Made by a program: the position numbers and the translations under genes
In this document: positions 1-6,255 of the stretch, piece after piece
Numbering within the stretch: position 1 is the stretch's first letter
Layout: each line of letters begins with the position of its first letter
NCBI RefSeq assembly: GCF_030826625.1
Contig: NZ_JAPJNQ010000057.1
Coordinates: forward strand, 1-13,561
Source: Corynebacterium sp.
Lineage (GTDB): Bacteria; Actinomycetota; Actinomycetes; Mycobacteriales; Mycobacteriaceae
DNA: 13,561 bases
Direction of reading: 5' to 3'
The notes under the pieces: generated by a model
What the model saw: only the letters and a program-made list of their open reading frames with translations
Database searches by the model: none
Told to the model about the DNA's origin: nothing

Positions 1-2
1 GA

Positions 3-1565
3 TCCACGAGCAAACCCCTCGCTCAGTACTCCCCGAGTGCTGCGGCCTTACAGCACCTTGCGCAGGCTTCTTCGTACCGTAGGTCCAGCGACGTTGCGCT
101 CGCATGGTGTGCGGAGCGAAGCAAGATCGGCAGGTTGGTAGGTACGACAACGGCGCGTGGTTTTTATACTAAGCGCCTGGGTTTTTCTACCTCCCATGCG
201 AATTCTCTAAAAGCCAGCGCAAAAACGGCCTATGGGTCGATTTATATTCCCGAATACGATCCCGACGATGAACTGCTCGCCGACGAATCCAGTAACCAGC
301 GTTCGCGTCGCCTCAGGGTAGCGAAAAATAAGCTCAGCCAAGAGAAATTTGCTCAGTCTGAAAGCCGTCGTCTAGCACTGCAAATCTCGCCCGACCAGCT
401 CGATGCGATTGATCACCAACTACGCCATCTCAACGACACTGCGGTGCCCGGAAGGCATCGTGTTCGTATGGAGTCGATCCAGCAGGCGGTTGCAGGTCGC
501 GACTGCGCTGACCTGGCTCATTGGTGTCGCGACCGCATTCGCGATGCCAATAACCACCCGGATGCGCATTCAACCCCGGAAAAATCACGCGCCTCGCAAC
601 AATCGGCGCGCGCGAAGCGTGCTGTGACCAGACCGCGTGAGCTTCCAAACGGGATGATGAATTTTGGCATTACCACTGATCCCACGTTTTCTGCCCGCAT
701 AGAGGCGATACGCGCACAAGCCACACGTGTATGGAAGGCGCGCCAGGCTGATGCCACTGTTGCTGAAAACCGCACTCTGCCGCAGTTTGTGCACGACTAT
801 TTCATGGATACGATCCTCGGGCCGGTCCCCTATTCTTCAGAGGGTGGCATCAACCTAACAGGAGAATCGCCTACAGCGGCGAATAATCCCGGCGAAACCC
901 CCAAAACACCATCCCAAGATCAAACCACTCAGGCGGCTAAAACGACTAAGCAGGAAGTCAGTCCTGCAGCCAGCCGATCCGATCGGAGCCGGGTGAGCGC
1001 ACAACTAGTGATCGTCGGCACGCTCGATGATTACCTCAACATGGGGCCATCATCGAAATTCCAGACTGACACGGGGATCACGCTTACGCCACGAGAGATC
1101 ATGCAGCTGGGTATTTCGGAATGTCACCTTGGCATAACAGATAACGGGCGAGCTGAGATTCTCGACGCCGGGAGAGTACGAAATATGTCGCAGATTCAAC
1201 GCGCGTTCCTGACTGCAATGCAGTTGGTCTGCAGTTACCCAGGGTGCAGCGAACCAGCGGCAAATTGCGAAGGTCACCATATCGTCGCTTTTTCGCAAGG
1301 TGGAAAAACGGAGATCGACAACCTAGCGCTGTTATGCCCGTACCACCACCGGGCGAACGATGACCAGCGCACCGGCAACAATAACAAGGGGTACATCACT
1401 CATGAGGGGCGCAGCCACTTGGTAGGCCGATTCGATCCTAGAACTGGACGCACCGAAATCAATGAGTCCGTGGTAGCGAAAAAGGCACCAGGCCGCCGAT
1501 TAATGGCGAAGGACGGCGTCATGAACGGTGATACCAGGACCGAAGATTCCCGACGAGCTGCCTGA
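3..1565 (+). CDS. DUF222 / HNH endonuclease domain protein, 5' end outside the window
   Basis: The reading frame is open from the first complete codon (3-5). A TTG at 135 could be taken as a start, but the codons before it read like ordinary protein of this family (an Ala/Ser/Arg-rich helix around ALQHLAQASSYRR), so the true start is upstream. The C-terminal part carries an HNH nuclease module: a CxxxxC zinc pair (CSYPGC, from 1230), GHHI (from 1272), a central Asn in DNLALLC, and HHR, which are the usual metal and catalytic positions. An N-terminal helical DUF222-type region and a Thr/Gln/Lys-rich linker (about 840-990) precede it. Such proteins are common and multicopy in corynebacteria and mycobacteria; their role is not settled (restriction-like or mobile-element nuclease are the usual guesses). 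It converges on the bS22 gene. Family assignment is firm, function is not. Confidence 0.87.
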   Translation, partial: STSKPLAQYSPSAAALQHLAQASSYRRSSDVALAWCAERSKIGRLVGTTTARGFYTKRLGFSTSHANSLKASAKTAYGSIYIPEYDPDDELLADESSNQRSRRLRVAKNKLSQEKFAQSESRRLALQISPDQLDAIDHQLRHLNDTAVPGRHRVRMESIQQAVAGRDCADLAHWCRDRIRDANNHPDAHSTPEKSRASQQSARAKRAVTRPRELPNGMMNFGITTDPTFSARIEAIRAQATRVWKARQADATVAENRTLPQFVHDYFMDTILGPVPYSSEGGINLTGESPTAANNPGETPKTPSQDQTTQAAKTTKQEVSPAASRSDRSRVSAQLVIVGTLDDYLNMGPSSKFQTDTGITLTPREIMQLGISECHLGITDNGRAEILDAGRVRNMSQIQRAFLTAMQLVCSYPGCSEPAANCEGHHIVAFSQGGKTEIDNLALLCPYHHRANDDQRTGNNNKGYITHEGRSHLVGRFDPRTGRTEINESVVAKKAPGRRLMAKDGVMNGDTRTEDSRRAA

Positions 1566-1711
1566 TCTGGGATGATTCTCTCGCCATTTAAGCGTGTGCT
1601 TGGTTGACCTAAGACACACAAAATCCCTGTGTGCCCGTCTGAAACTCTGCCATAACTGTGTCGAAACAAGTCGGCAAGATCCATTCAGGCCCACAGGGTG
1701 CGTGCTGACAA

Positions 1712-1731
1712 CCAAATCTCTGATGATTTGG
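1712..1731 (-). terminator. Candidate hairpin terminator after bS22
   Basis: Arms CCAAATC (1712-1718) and GATTTGG (1725-1731) form a perfect 7-bp stem with a 6-nt loop. It lies 25 nt past the bS22 stop codon on the minus strand. The trailing T run is weak (TTGTC), so it may end transcription inefficiently or serve both convergent genes. Confidence 0.4.
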
Positions 1732-1756
1732 CGGTCGCTGAATAAAATTGAGTAGT

Positions 1757-1858
1757 TTACTTACCCAATTTACGACGCTGAACGCGAGTGCGACGCAGCA
1801 TCTTACGGTGCTTCTTCTTGGACATGCGCTTACGGCGCTTCTTAATCACTGATCCCAT
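1757..1858 (-). CDS. 30S ribosomal protein bS22 (AURKAIP1/COX24 domain), 33 aa
   Basis: This 33-residue gene begins MGSVIKKRRKRMSKKKHRKM and ends RKLGK before TAA. Almost half its residues are Lys or Arg, and the RRKRMxKKKHRKMLRRTRxQRRKxGK pattern is that of the actinobacterial AURKAIP1/COX24-like protein, seen as bS22 in the mycobacterial small ribosomal subunit near the decoding region. The M. tuberculosis counterpart is Rv0500B, which sits next to the small HTH gene Rv0500A and proC exactly as here. A purine-rich GAGGG lies about 9 nt before the ATG. The gap of 228 bp to the HTH gene suggests its own promoter, but I could not pick one convincingly. Confidence 0.9.
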   Translation of the reverse strand: MGSVIKKRRKRMSKKKHRKMLRRTRVQRRKLGK

Positions 1859-2027
1859 GGTCAGTACCCTCAATTCTTCGTTGATATCTGTACAAAACTA
1901 CCGACACTAATGCTCAACACTTTAGCGATTCCCCAGAAGCTTACCCAAATTAGGGTCTTCACTGGGAAACACCCCACCGGCAAGTCGAGTCTATCGACGA
2001 TGTTCCAGGCGCCATAAACTCGAGATT

Positions 2028-2051
2028 TAAAACCCGAGCTCGTGAGAGCCC
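2028..2051 (-). terminator. Candidate hairpin terminator after the HTH gene
   Basis: Read on the minus strand, GGGCTC, a TCAC loop and GAGCTC form a 6-bp stem with one G-U pair, followed by GGG and TTTT. It starts about 35 nt beyond the HTH stop codon and separates that gene from bS22. The stem is short, so the call is tentative. Confidence 0.35.
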
Positions 2052-2086
2052 AGTTCTGATGTGGTGGCCGGTGTTGAGACCGTGTG

Positions 2087-2278
2087 TTACCCGACCTCGT
2101 AGATTGAAGAGTTCAGATATTCACTCACGGCTTCTTCGTGAACGCGGAAAGAACGTCCTACGCGCACGGCCGGTAGATCACCAGCGTGTACGAGGCGGTA
2201 TACCGTCATCTTCGAGACCCGCATCATTTCAGCGACCTCGGCGATGGTCAGGAACGTTCCCTTATCTTCATGTGCCAT
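2087..2278 (-). CDS. BldC / excisionase-type helix-turn-helix DNA-binding protein, 63 aa
   Basis: This small DNA-binding protein consists almost only of one MerR-like winged HTH (residues about 10-55): FLTIAEVAEMMRVSKMTVYR forms the helix-turn-helix and LPAVRVGRSFRVHEEAVSEYL the wing and last helix. This is the hallmark of the BldC/excisionase (helix_turn_helix_17) family. The ortholog by position is M. tuberculosis Rv0500A, between proC and bS22. The ATG at 2278 is preceded on its strand by AAGGGTGAG, a good ribosome binding site. Streptomyces BldC is a developmental regulator that binds DNA cooperatively; whether this shorter protein behaves alike is unknown. A 12-bp palindrome lies about 90 bp upstream and could be an operator. 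Confidence 0.88.
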   Translation of the reverse strand: MAHEDKGTFLTIAEVAEMMRVSKMTVYRLVHAGDLPAVRVGRSFRVHEEAVSEYLNSSIYEVG

Positions 2279-2364
2279 ATAAATCTCACCCTTCAGCTCG
2301 TAGTGCGCTGCAGGCTTCCCCTCCCGCAGGACTTCACACGCACGTGCTCAAACTAGTCTAGCGT

Positions 2365-2376
2365 GTCACTTGTGAC
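2365..2376. promoter_or_regulatory. Palindrome GTCAC-TT-GTGAC upstream of the HTH gene
   Basis: This perfect inverted repeat with 5-bp arms and a 2-bp centre lies about 90 bp upstream of the HTH start. A loose -10-like TAGACT (minus strand, about 2354-2359) lies just downstream of it, so the palindrome would overlap the upstream part of such a promoter. A repressor or autoregulatory site is possible; the binding protein is unknown. Confidence 0.3.
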
Positions 2377-2745
2377 TATTGCGACCCGCCCTGCACATTA
2401 ATCCCAAAATTCGCTTCAAACATCGGCAATACCACCTGAAACGCAACTGTTCATGCGTTTACAAAAAGCTAAAATTCCGGTCAGCTGCGGCCATTTTGTC
2501 CTCCACAAATCACACCGATGTAACTCCCGCCTGCATTCGCACCGCGATGGCAAACAAACGGTGGGCGGAAAAGGATTGCCTGCCCGAAAAATCCAAATCC
2601 CCACTGCACACAAGGCTGCCTTCAAAATACGAAGGCAGTGGGAATGCAGCGGGGATACACCGGGAATGCAGTAAAGAGGCGGTACGGTGGCAGCTAGAAG
2701 GCAAGAACGCTGAAAAATAAGCAACCAAGCTCTCGCCATTGAGAC

Positions 2746-2785
2746 GAAGCTAGCTCTGCTTTTATGAAGCTAGCTCAGCTTTTAT
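2746..2785. repeat. Tandem 20-bp repeat, two copies, downstream of proC
   Basis: Copies at 2746-2765 and 2766-2785 abut and differ at one base (GAAGCTAGCTCTGC... against GAAGCTAGCTCAGC..., both ending TTTTAT). In the second copy AAGCT and AGCTT can pair around a 5-nt loop followed by TTTTAT. It lies 32 bp beyond the proC stop codon. Confidence 0.75.
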
Positions 2786-2817
2786 ACGGAACTAACTCCG
2801 CCATCAAGCTCCACTCG

Positions 2818-3624
2818 CTAGCCCAATTCTTTGGAGCGGTTAGCGCAAGCTTCGGCCGCACGGAAAAACATGCCTCGAATCCCGGATTCTTCCAGTTCAC
2901 GCAGCGCATGCACCGTGGTGCCTCCAGGTGAGGATACGTTTTGACGCAGCGTTGCTGGGTCACGACCAGAATCGGTCAGCATCTTACCGGCGCCATGTGC
3001 CGCATTTGTAGCAAGTTTTTCGGCCACATCGCGCTTCAGACCAAGCTGTACACCAGCGTCGATAAGCGCTTCGGTCACGAGGAAATAGTAGGCCGGTGAG
3101 GATCCCGACATCGCAGTGACCGCATCCATATTGCTTTCTTCCACGATGACGACTTCACCGACGGCCTCCAACAACTCGGACACGCCGGACATCTGCTTAT
3201 CAGTGACATTTGTTCCAGGCGCTGCAGCATTTGTGCCCTTACCCACCAGCATCGGGGTATTCGGCATCACTCGTACGACCGGCACTCCATCGCCTGCAGC
3301 CTTTTCCATCGCGTCGAGCGTGAGCCCTGCAGCCATCGACACGACAACGGTCTTACCTGAACGAGTCTGTAAACCCTCGGATACTTCTTCCAACAGGTCG
3401 ATAATGTGATACGGCTTCACGCAAAGAAACGCATAGTCTGCTTCTTGGATCGCGGCCACGTTATCCGACGTTGTATTCACGCCGTAATTGTCCTCGAAAT
3501 ACTTGGACTTATCCGCGCTACGGTTGGTTACGGTGATGGACTTTGGGTCGTAATCGGAGGCTACAAGACCGGAAACGAGAGCTTCACCGATCTGGCCTCC
3601 ACCTAATACAGCAATGTTAGTCAT
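2818..3624 (-). CDS. proC: Pyrroline-5-carboxylate reductase
   Basis: ProC catalyses the last step of proline synthesis, reducing 1-pyrroline-5-carboxylate to L-proline with NAD(P)H in the cytoplasm. The 268-residue protein has the N-terminal nucleotide-binding loop VLGGGQIGEAL (residues 6-16), CVKPY (68-72), the VMPNTPMLVGKG segment (119-130), the substrate-region SGSSPAYYFLVTEAL (173-187) and the C-terminal family signature LRQNVSSPGGTTVHAL (226-241). Length is normal. I chose the ATG at 3624 because MTNIAVLGGG is the normal N terminus; an in-frame start 14 codons upstream would run into the inverted repeat at 3645-3688. The SD is weak (GTAGAAG). Synteny matches M. tuberculosis Rv0500. Confidence 0.97.
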   Translation of the reverse strand: MTNIAVLGGGQIGEALVSGLVASDYDPKSITVTNRSADKSKYFEDNYGVNTTSDNVAAIQEADYAFLCVKPYHIIDLLEEVSEGLQTRSGKTVVVSMAAGLTLDAMEKAAGDGVPVVRVMPNTPMLVGKGTNAAAPGTNVTDKQMSGVSELLEAVGEVVIVEESNMDAVTAMSGSSPAYYFLVTEALIDAGVQLGLKRDVAEKLATNAAHGAGKMLTDSGRDPATLRQNVSSPGGTTVHALRELEESGIRGMFFRAAEACANRSKELG

Positions 3625-3644
3625 GACTTCTACGATGCCAGAAA

Positions 3645-3688
3645 GCGAAACCCCTAGCCACCACATTGGGTTGGACTAGGGGTTTCGC
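3645..3688 (-). terminator. Strong 13-bp stem-loop directly before proC (terminator or attenuator)
   Basis: GCGAAACCCCTAG (3645-3657) and CTAGGGGTTTCGC (3676-3688) are perfectly complementary with an 18-nt loop. On the transcribed minus strand the stem is followed by TTTCT. It ends only 20 nt before the proC ATG, so either it stops transcription from the Rv0497-like gene or any proC transcript starting further upstream must pass through it. Confidence 0.7.
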
Positions 3689-3708
3689 AAACCTTGCAGA
3701 TCATCGCG

Positions 3709-3816
3709 TCAAAGCCTGCTGTCGGCTGACCGGTGCGCAATCAGGCTCACAATAAAGCACGCAATAAGGTAGGCAATAAAGTACGCTGCCGGCGGGTAAT
3801 TTTGCACCGAAGACAC
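3709..3816 (-). CDS. Possible 35-aa membrane peptide spanning the 12-bp tandem repeat
   Basis: On the minus strand a GTG at 3816 opens a 35-codon frame ending in TGA at 3709. It reads MSSVQNYPPAAYF at the start, then a hydrophobic stretch built from tetrapeptide units YFIA-YLIA-CFIV-SLIA, then a charged tail HRSADSRL. That is the layout of a single-pass membrane miniprotein. Against it, there is no Shine-Dalgarno sequence, and the hydrophobic stretch is a direct consequence of the underlying 12-bp DNA repeat. It follows the Rv0497-like gene by 22 bp in another frame, so translational coupling or a decayed 3' extension are alternatives. Confidence 0.2.
   Translation of the reverse strand: MSSVQNYPPAAYFIAYLIACFIVSLIAHRSADSRL
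3735..3782. repeat. 12-bp tandem repeat, four copies
   Basis: Four head-to-tail units at 3735-3746, 3747-3758, 3759-3770 and 3771-3782 share the core CAATAA/CAATCA (GCGCAATCAGGC, TCACAATAAAGC, ACGCAATAAGGT, AGGCAATAAAGT). The unit is a multiple of three, so copy number can change without frame loss in a coding sequence crossing it. Confidence 0.8.
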
Positions 3817-3838
3817 CGTCGACAAGCACTTGCCGACG

Positions 3839-5281
3839 TTATAGCACCACCAAAACTGCCGGACCGAAAGTCAGTAGCAGACCAACGATTACCGCCAGGC
3901 TCATCGATAAGCCATCTCGCTCCGTGCGCAACGCATGCACGACGCCTGCCATCACACCGGTTACACCAACTGCCAGGGCTGCAACCAGGAAATTGTTGAG
4001 CGAGCCCCAGAGCATCTCGAAGCCCTTGAACACGACTACGCCAAGAACTATGCCGACGAGTGCCAGCAGAATAACCGCAATCGGGTTCATGCCCTCGCCT
4101 TCAGCTGCTGGTTTTTCTTGCTCAGCATCTGCGCCTGCATGAACCGGGGACTGCTGGTCGCTTTGTCCTGGCGTGAACAGCTGTTGGTCACCGCGCGCAC
4201 GAGGTTGTGGCTTGCTTTGTTGTGCGCTCGCGGCAGCCGCACCGCTCACCTTCTGAATTTCAGAAGTATCGTCAACTGCCCGCTGGCCAATCTGCTGTGT
4301 GGCAGTTTTGGCCTGGTTCGAAGATTCTTTGACCTGGCTGGTGGTGTTTACCTTGGGGATTTCGCCCGTGGTTTCAGCATCGCCACGGGTTTTCCCAGAC
4401 GCGTCTTTCTTCTCTTGACCCGTGTGTGCATCGGTGACTCGCGAAATTTCTGCAGTTTCATCGGCCGCCGGGCTTGGCTTCTCAGCAGCTTTTGCGGCAG
4501 GCGACGTTGCAGCAGGCTCGCCTTGCCCAGTCTTCCCAGTCTGCCCAGTTTGCCCATTCAGCCCAGTCTGCCCCGGTGTTCCGGATTCTGTGGTTGCAGT
4601 GCTCTCGGTTTTTGCCTTCGCCGCAGGCTTAGAGGCTGGTTTCGCAGTCACATTAGAGGCTGGTTTCGCAGTCACATTAGAGGCTGGTTTCGCAGCGACA
4701 TCTTCACGGCTGTTCCTGTCAGCATTTGCTACCGCACCAGCCCCTGGGTTAGTTATAGCACCAGCGGTCGCGGACTTATCCGCACGTCCATCCGCTGTCG
4801 CGTCACTAGTTTTCCGGTTAACCGTGAACGATTTCGTTCTCGTCCGGGTTACCTGCTGCTTTGTGGCTGGTTTCTCAACTCCGCCGGCGTTCGTGGCAGG
4901 CTTTCCGCTGCCTGAAAGCTTCTCGGCTGGAGATTGCCCGGTCTCAGGTTTCCCGGCCTCAGTCTTCCCGGCCGCAGACTTGCCACCCGCAGACTTCCCG
5001 GCCGGTGCGCCTGCATCCGTCGTCTGCCCCACTGAAGGCTCGTCAATCGGCGAACCGTGCTTAGATTCCTTTGGCTTAGCCTTGACCTTCGGGAAGGATC
5101 CCGTCAGCTCCGCGACGGAGACCCCACCATCTTCCATGCTGCGGCGCCGACGGCGACGTGGTTTCTCCGCAGCATCCTTGTCGGAACTGCCTCGCCCGCC
5201 CCGCGCTCCATCAGCATCCTTTTTCTCTTTGCCGGCGCGAGCCAACAATTCCGCGACTGTTAATTGTTTGTCGTCAGACAT
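3839..5281 (-). CDS. Rv0497-like membrane protein with long low-complexity N-terminal region, 480 aa
   Basis: Function unknown. The N terminus has the actinobacterial pattern LTVAELLARAG (residues 7-17), a poly-Arg run (42-47) and VSVAELTGSFPKV (54-66). A long Ala/Lys/Thr/Gly-rich, probably disordered, cytoplasmic region follows. The C terminus has three membrane segments at about 399-419, 430-451 and 459-480. Inside the disordered part a short motif recurs: AEISRV (277-282), GEIPKV (306-311) and SEIQKV (340-345), related to GSFPKV (61-66). DNA-level tandem repeats encode AKPASNVT units, TGQ/TGK units and GKxxx units. The position next to ppx and before proC matches Rv0497, which as I recall it is clearly shorter (about 310 aa), so the repeat region seems expanded here. 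Start ATG 5281 has AGGGAG ahead, overlapping the ppx stop, so the two are co-transcribed. Confidence 0.85.
   Translation of the reverse strand: MSDDKQLTVAELLARAGKEKKDADGARGGRGSSDKDAAEKPRRRRRRSMEDGGVSVAELTGSFPKVKAKPKESKHGSPIDEPSVGQTTDAGAPAGKSAGGKSAAGKTEAGKPETGQSPAEKLSGSGKPATNAGGVEKPATKQQVTRTRTKSFTVNRKTSDATADGRADKSATAGAITNPGAGAVANADRNSREDVAAKPASNVTAKPASNVTAKPASKPAAKAKTESTATTESGTPGQTGLNGQTGQTGKTGQGEPAATSPAAKAAEKPSPAADETAEISRVTDAHTGQEKKDASGKTRGDAETTGEIPKVNTTSQVKESSNQAKTATQQIGQRAVDDTSEIQKVSGAAAASAQQSKPQPRARGDQQLFTPGQSDQQSPVHAGADAEQEKPAAEGEGMNPIAVILLALVGIVLGVVVFKGFEMLWGSLNNFLVAALAVGVTGVMAGVVHALRTERDGLSMSLAVIVGLLLTFGPAVLVVL
4523..4573. repeat. Short tandem repeat encoding TGQ/TGK triplets
   Basis: Imperfect 9-bp units of the type CCAGTCTGC recur here and encode GQTGLNGQTGQTGKTGQ (residues 237-253) in the Rv0497-like protein, a collagen-like Gly-X-Y pattern. 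Confidence 0.6.
4631..4695. repeat. 24-bp tandem repeat, 2.7 copies
   Basis: Units at 4631-4654 and 4655-4678 are identical (each begins AGAGGCTGGTTTCGCAG) and a partial third runs 4679-4695. They encode AKPASNVT-AKPASNVT-AKPAS in the Rv0497-like protein. Identity at the DNA level points to recent slippage or duplication. Confidence 0.85.
4919..4999. repeat. 15-bp-period repeat encoding GKxxx units
   Basis: Imperfect 15-bp units containing TTCCCGGCC encode AGKSA-GGKSA-AGKTE-AGKPE-TGQSP (residues 94-118) in the Rv0497-like protein, giving a Lys every five residues. Confidence 0.55.
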
Positions 5282-5292
5282 GCTGTCTCTCC

Positions 5293-6222
5293 CTACTCCA
5301 GTCCTTTATCGATGCGACGCAGAATCACGCCTTCGCGCAGTGCCCACGGGCAGATTTCGAGTTCGTCGATTCCTAATGCTCGCATACTAGCTTCCGCAAC
5401 CAAAGCACCGGCAACGATTTGGTGAGAACGATCGTTGCTCACTCCCTCAAGTTCGGCTCGGTCTGCAGCCGTCATGCGGGAGATAAAAGCAATGAGTTGG
5501 CGCAAACCAGGAGCGGTTAGACTGCGCCGCACATAAGGGCCTGCTGACGACGGCGCCGCACCGGTCAAGCGCGCCAGCGAACGAATCGTCTTCGAGGTAC
5601 CCACCGCGATTCCGGGGTCACCATAGGCGCGGATCTCGGTAGCAACGTCCTTCAACTCGGCGTCGATGTAATCACGCAGAGTATTGATCTTCTTCTTGCC
5701 CGGCGGATCAGTGTCGAACCAGTTGTAGGTCAAGCGTCCAGCACCCAAATCCAACGAACTCGCAACATCTGGGTGCTCATGGGTCCCGGTGCACAGCTCC
5801 AGCGAGCCACCACCAATATCGATGTTGGTGATGCGCCCCGCTGACCAGCCATACCACCGGCGTACGGCCAAAAACGTCAGCCGGCCTTCGTCCTCACCCG
5901 ACAGGATCTCCAGACGCACTCCAGTGTGCTTTTCCACCTCGTCCAAGACATAAGCCGAGTTGGTGGCAGACCGAATTGCAGACGTCGCAAAGGGCATGAA
6001 CTCGTCACACCCGAGCTTATTGGCCAGCTCTTTGGCTTCCTTAACCGCCGCAATCAGCTTCTTCAGCCCACGGTCGTGGATATTGCCGTCGGAATCGAGC
6101 TGCTCCACCAGCTTCAGCGAGGTCTTCCAATCACTCATTGGGGTTGGTCGACCACCGTCGCGGACATCTACTGCTACTAGGTGGACAGTGTTGCTGCCCA
6201 CGTCAATTACACCTAATCGCAC
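5293..6222 (-). CDS. ppx: Ppx/GppA family phosphatase (exopolyphosphatase / pppGpp phosphohydrolase)
   Basis: This is an ASKHA-fold phosphatase that removes terminal phosphate from polyphosphate or pppGpp. The 309-residue protein shows phosphate loop 1 DVGSNTVHL (7-15), ATSAIRSATN, the catalytic-region Glu in SGEDEGRLTFLA, phosphate loop 2 IDIGGGSLEL and the GTSKTIRSLARL and RSHQIVAGALV segments. It lacks the C-terminal HD domain of long E. coli-type enzymes, which is normal for the short actinobacterial form (Rv0496 type). Start is GTG at 6222: an AGGAG is only 1 nt before it, too close for a Shine-Dalgarno, whereas TAGGCT sits where a -10 box would give a leaderless transcript starting at the GTG. 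The Rv0497-like gene follows after 11 bp. Which substrate it prefers cannot be read from sequence. Confidence 0.93.
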   Translation of the reverse strand: MRLGVIDVGSNTVHLVAVDVRDGGRPTPMSDWKTSLKLVEQLDSDGNIHDRGLKKLIAAVKEAKELANKLGCDEFMPFATSAIRSATNSAYVLDEVEKHTGVRLEILSGEDEGRLTFLAVRRWYGWSAGRITNIDIGGGSLELCTGTHEHPDVASSLDLGAGRLTYNWFDTDPPGKKKINTLRDYIDAELKDVATEIRAYGDPGIAVGTSKTIRSLARLTGAAPSSAGPYVRRSLTAPGLRQLIAFISRMTAADRAELEGVSNDRSHQIVAGALVAEASMRALGIDELEICPWALREGVILRRIDKGLE

Positions 6223-6255
6223 ACTCCTAGCCTAAACGGTCTACGGTGTCTAGGT
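6223..6255. promoter_or_regulatory. 33-bp divergent promoter region between ppx and the Rv0495c-like gene
   Basis: Two GTG starts face away from each other across 33 bp. On the minus strand a -10-like TAGGCT (6229-6234) ends 6 nt before the ppx GTG; on the plus strand TACGGT (6242-6247) ends 8 nt before GTG 6256. Both fit the TAnnnT pattern and leaderless initiation, common in actinobacteria. No clear -35 boxes are seen. Confidence 0.4.

Larger units (their letters stand above)
2279..2817. other. 539-bp intergenic stretch between the HTH gene and proC, with repeats and hairpins but no convincing gene
   Basis: No reading frame here has a ribosome binding site plus a protein-like composition. 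Visible elements are a 12-bp palindrome (2365-2376), competing stems around 2600-2642, a direct repeat GGGAATGCAG (2640-2649 and 2662-2671) and a tandem 20-bp repeat (2746-2785). The HTH gene promoter must lie in the left part. A small RNA could be hidden here but cannot be shown from sequence. Confidence 0.6.

Noticed and set aside
1615..1633. Terminator for the HNH gene (CACAC / GTGTG)
   Set aside because: Only a 5-bp stem with a 9-nt loop and no T run; not better than chance.
2365..2376. A GlxR/CRP-type binding site
   Set aside because: The half sites are in the opposite order (GTCAC..GTGAC rather than TGTGA-N6-TCACA).
2379..2739. Open frames of about 110 codons on both strands in the proC-HTH intergenic region
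   Set aside because: Composition is not protein-like, no SD sequences, and overlapping frames on both strands are equally long.
4422..5390. Long open frames on the plus strand opposite the Rv0497-like gene (up to about 320 codons, also 3935-4915)
   Set aside because: They are by-products of the G+C-rich, repeat-rich coding strand; no family motifs, no ribosome binding sites, and the minus-strand frame has clear start motifs and membrane helices.
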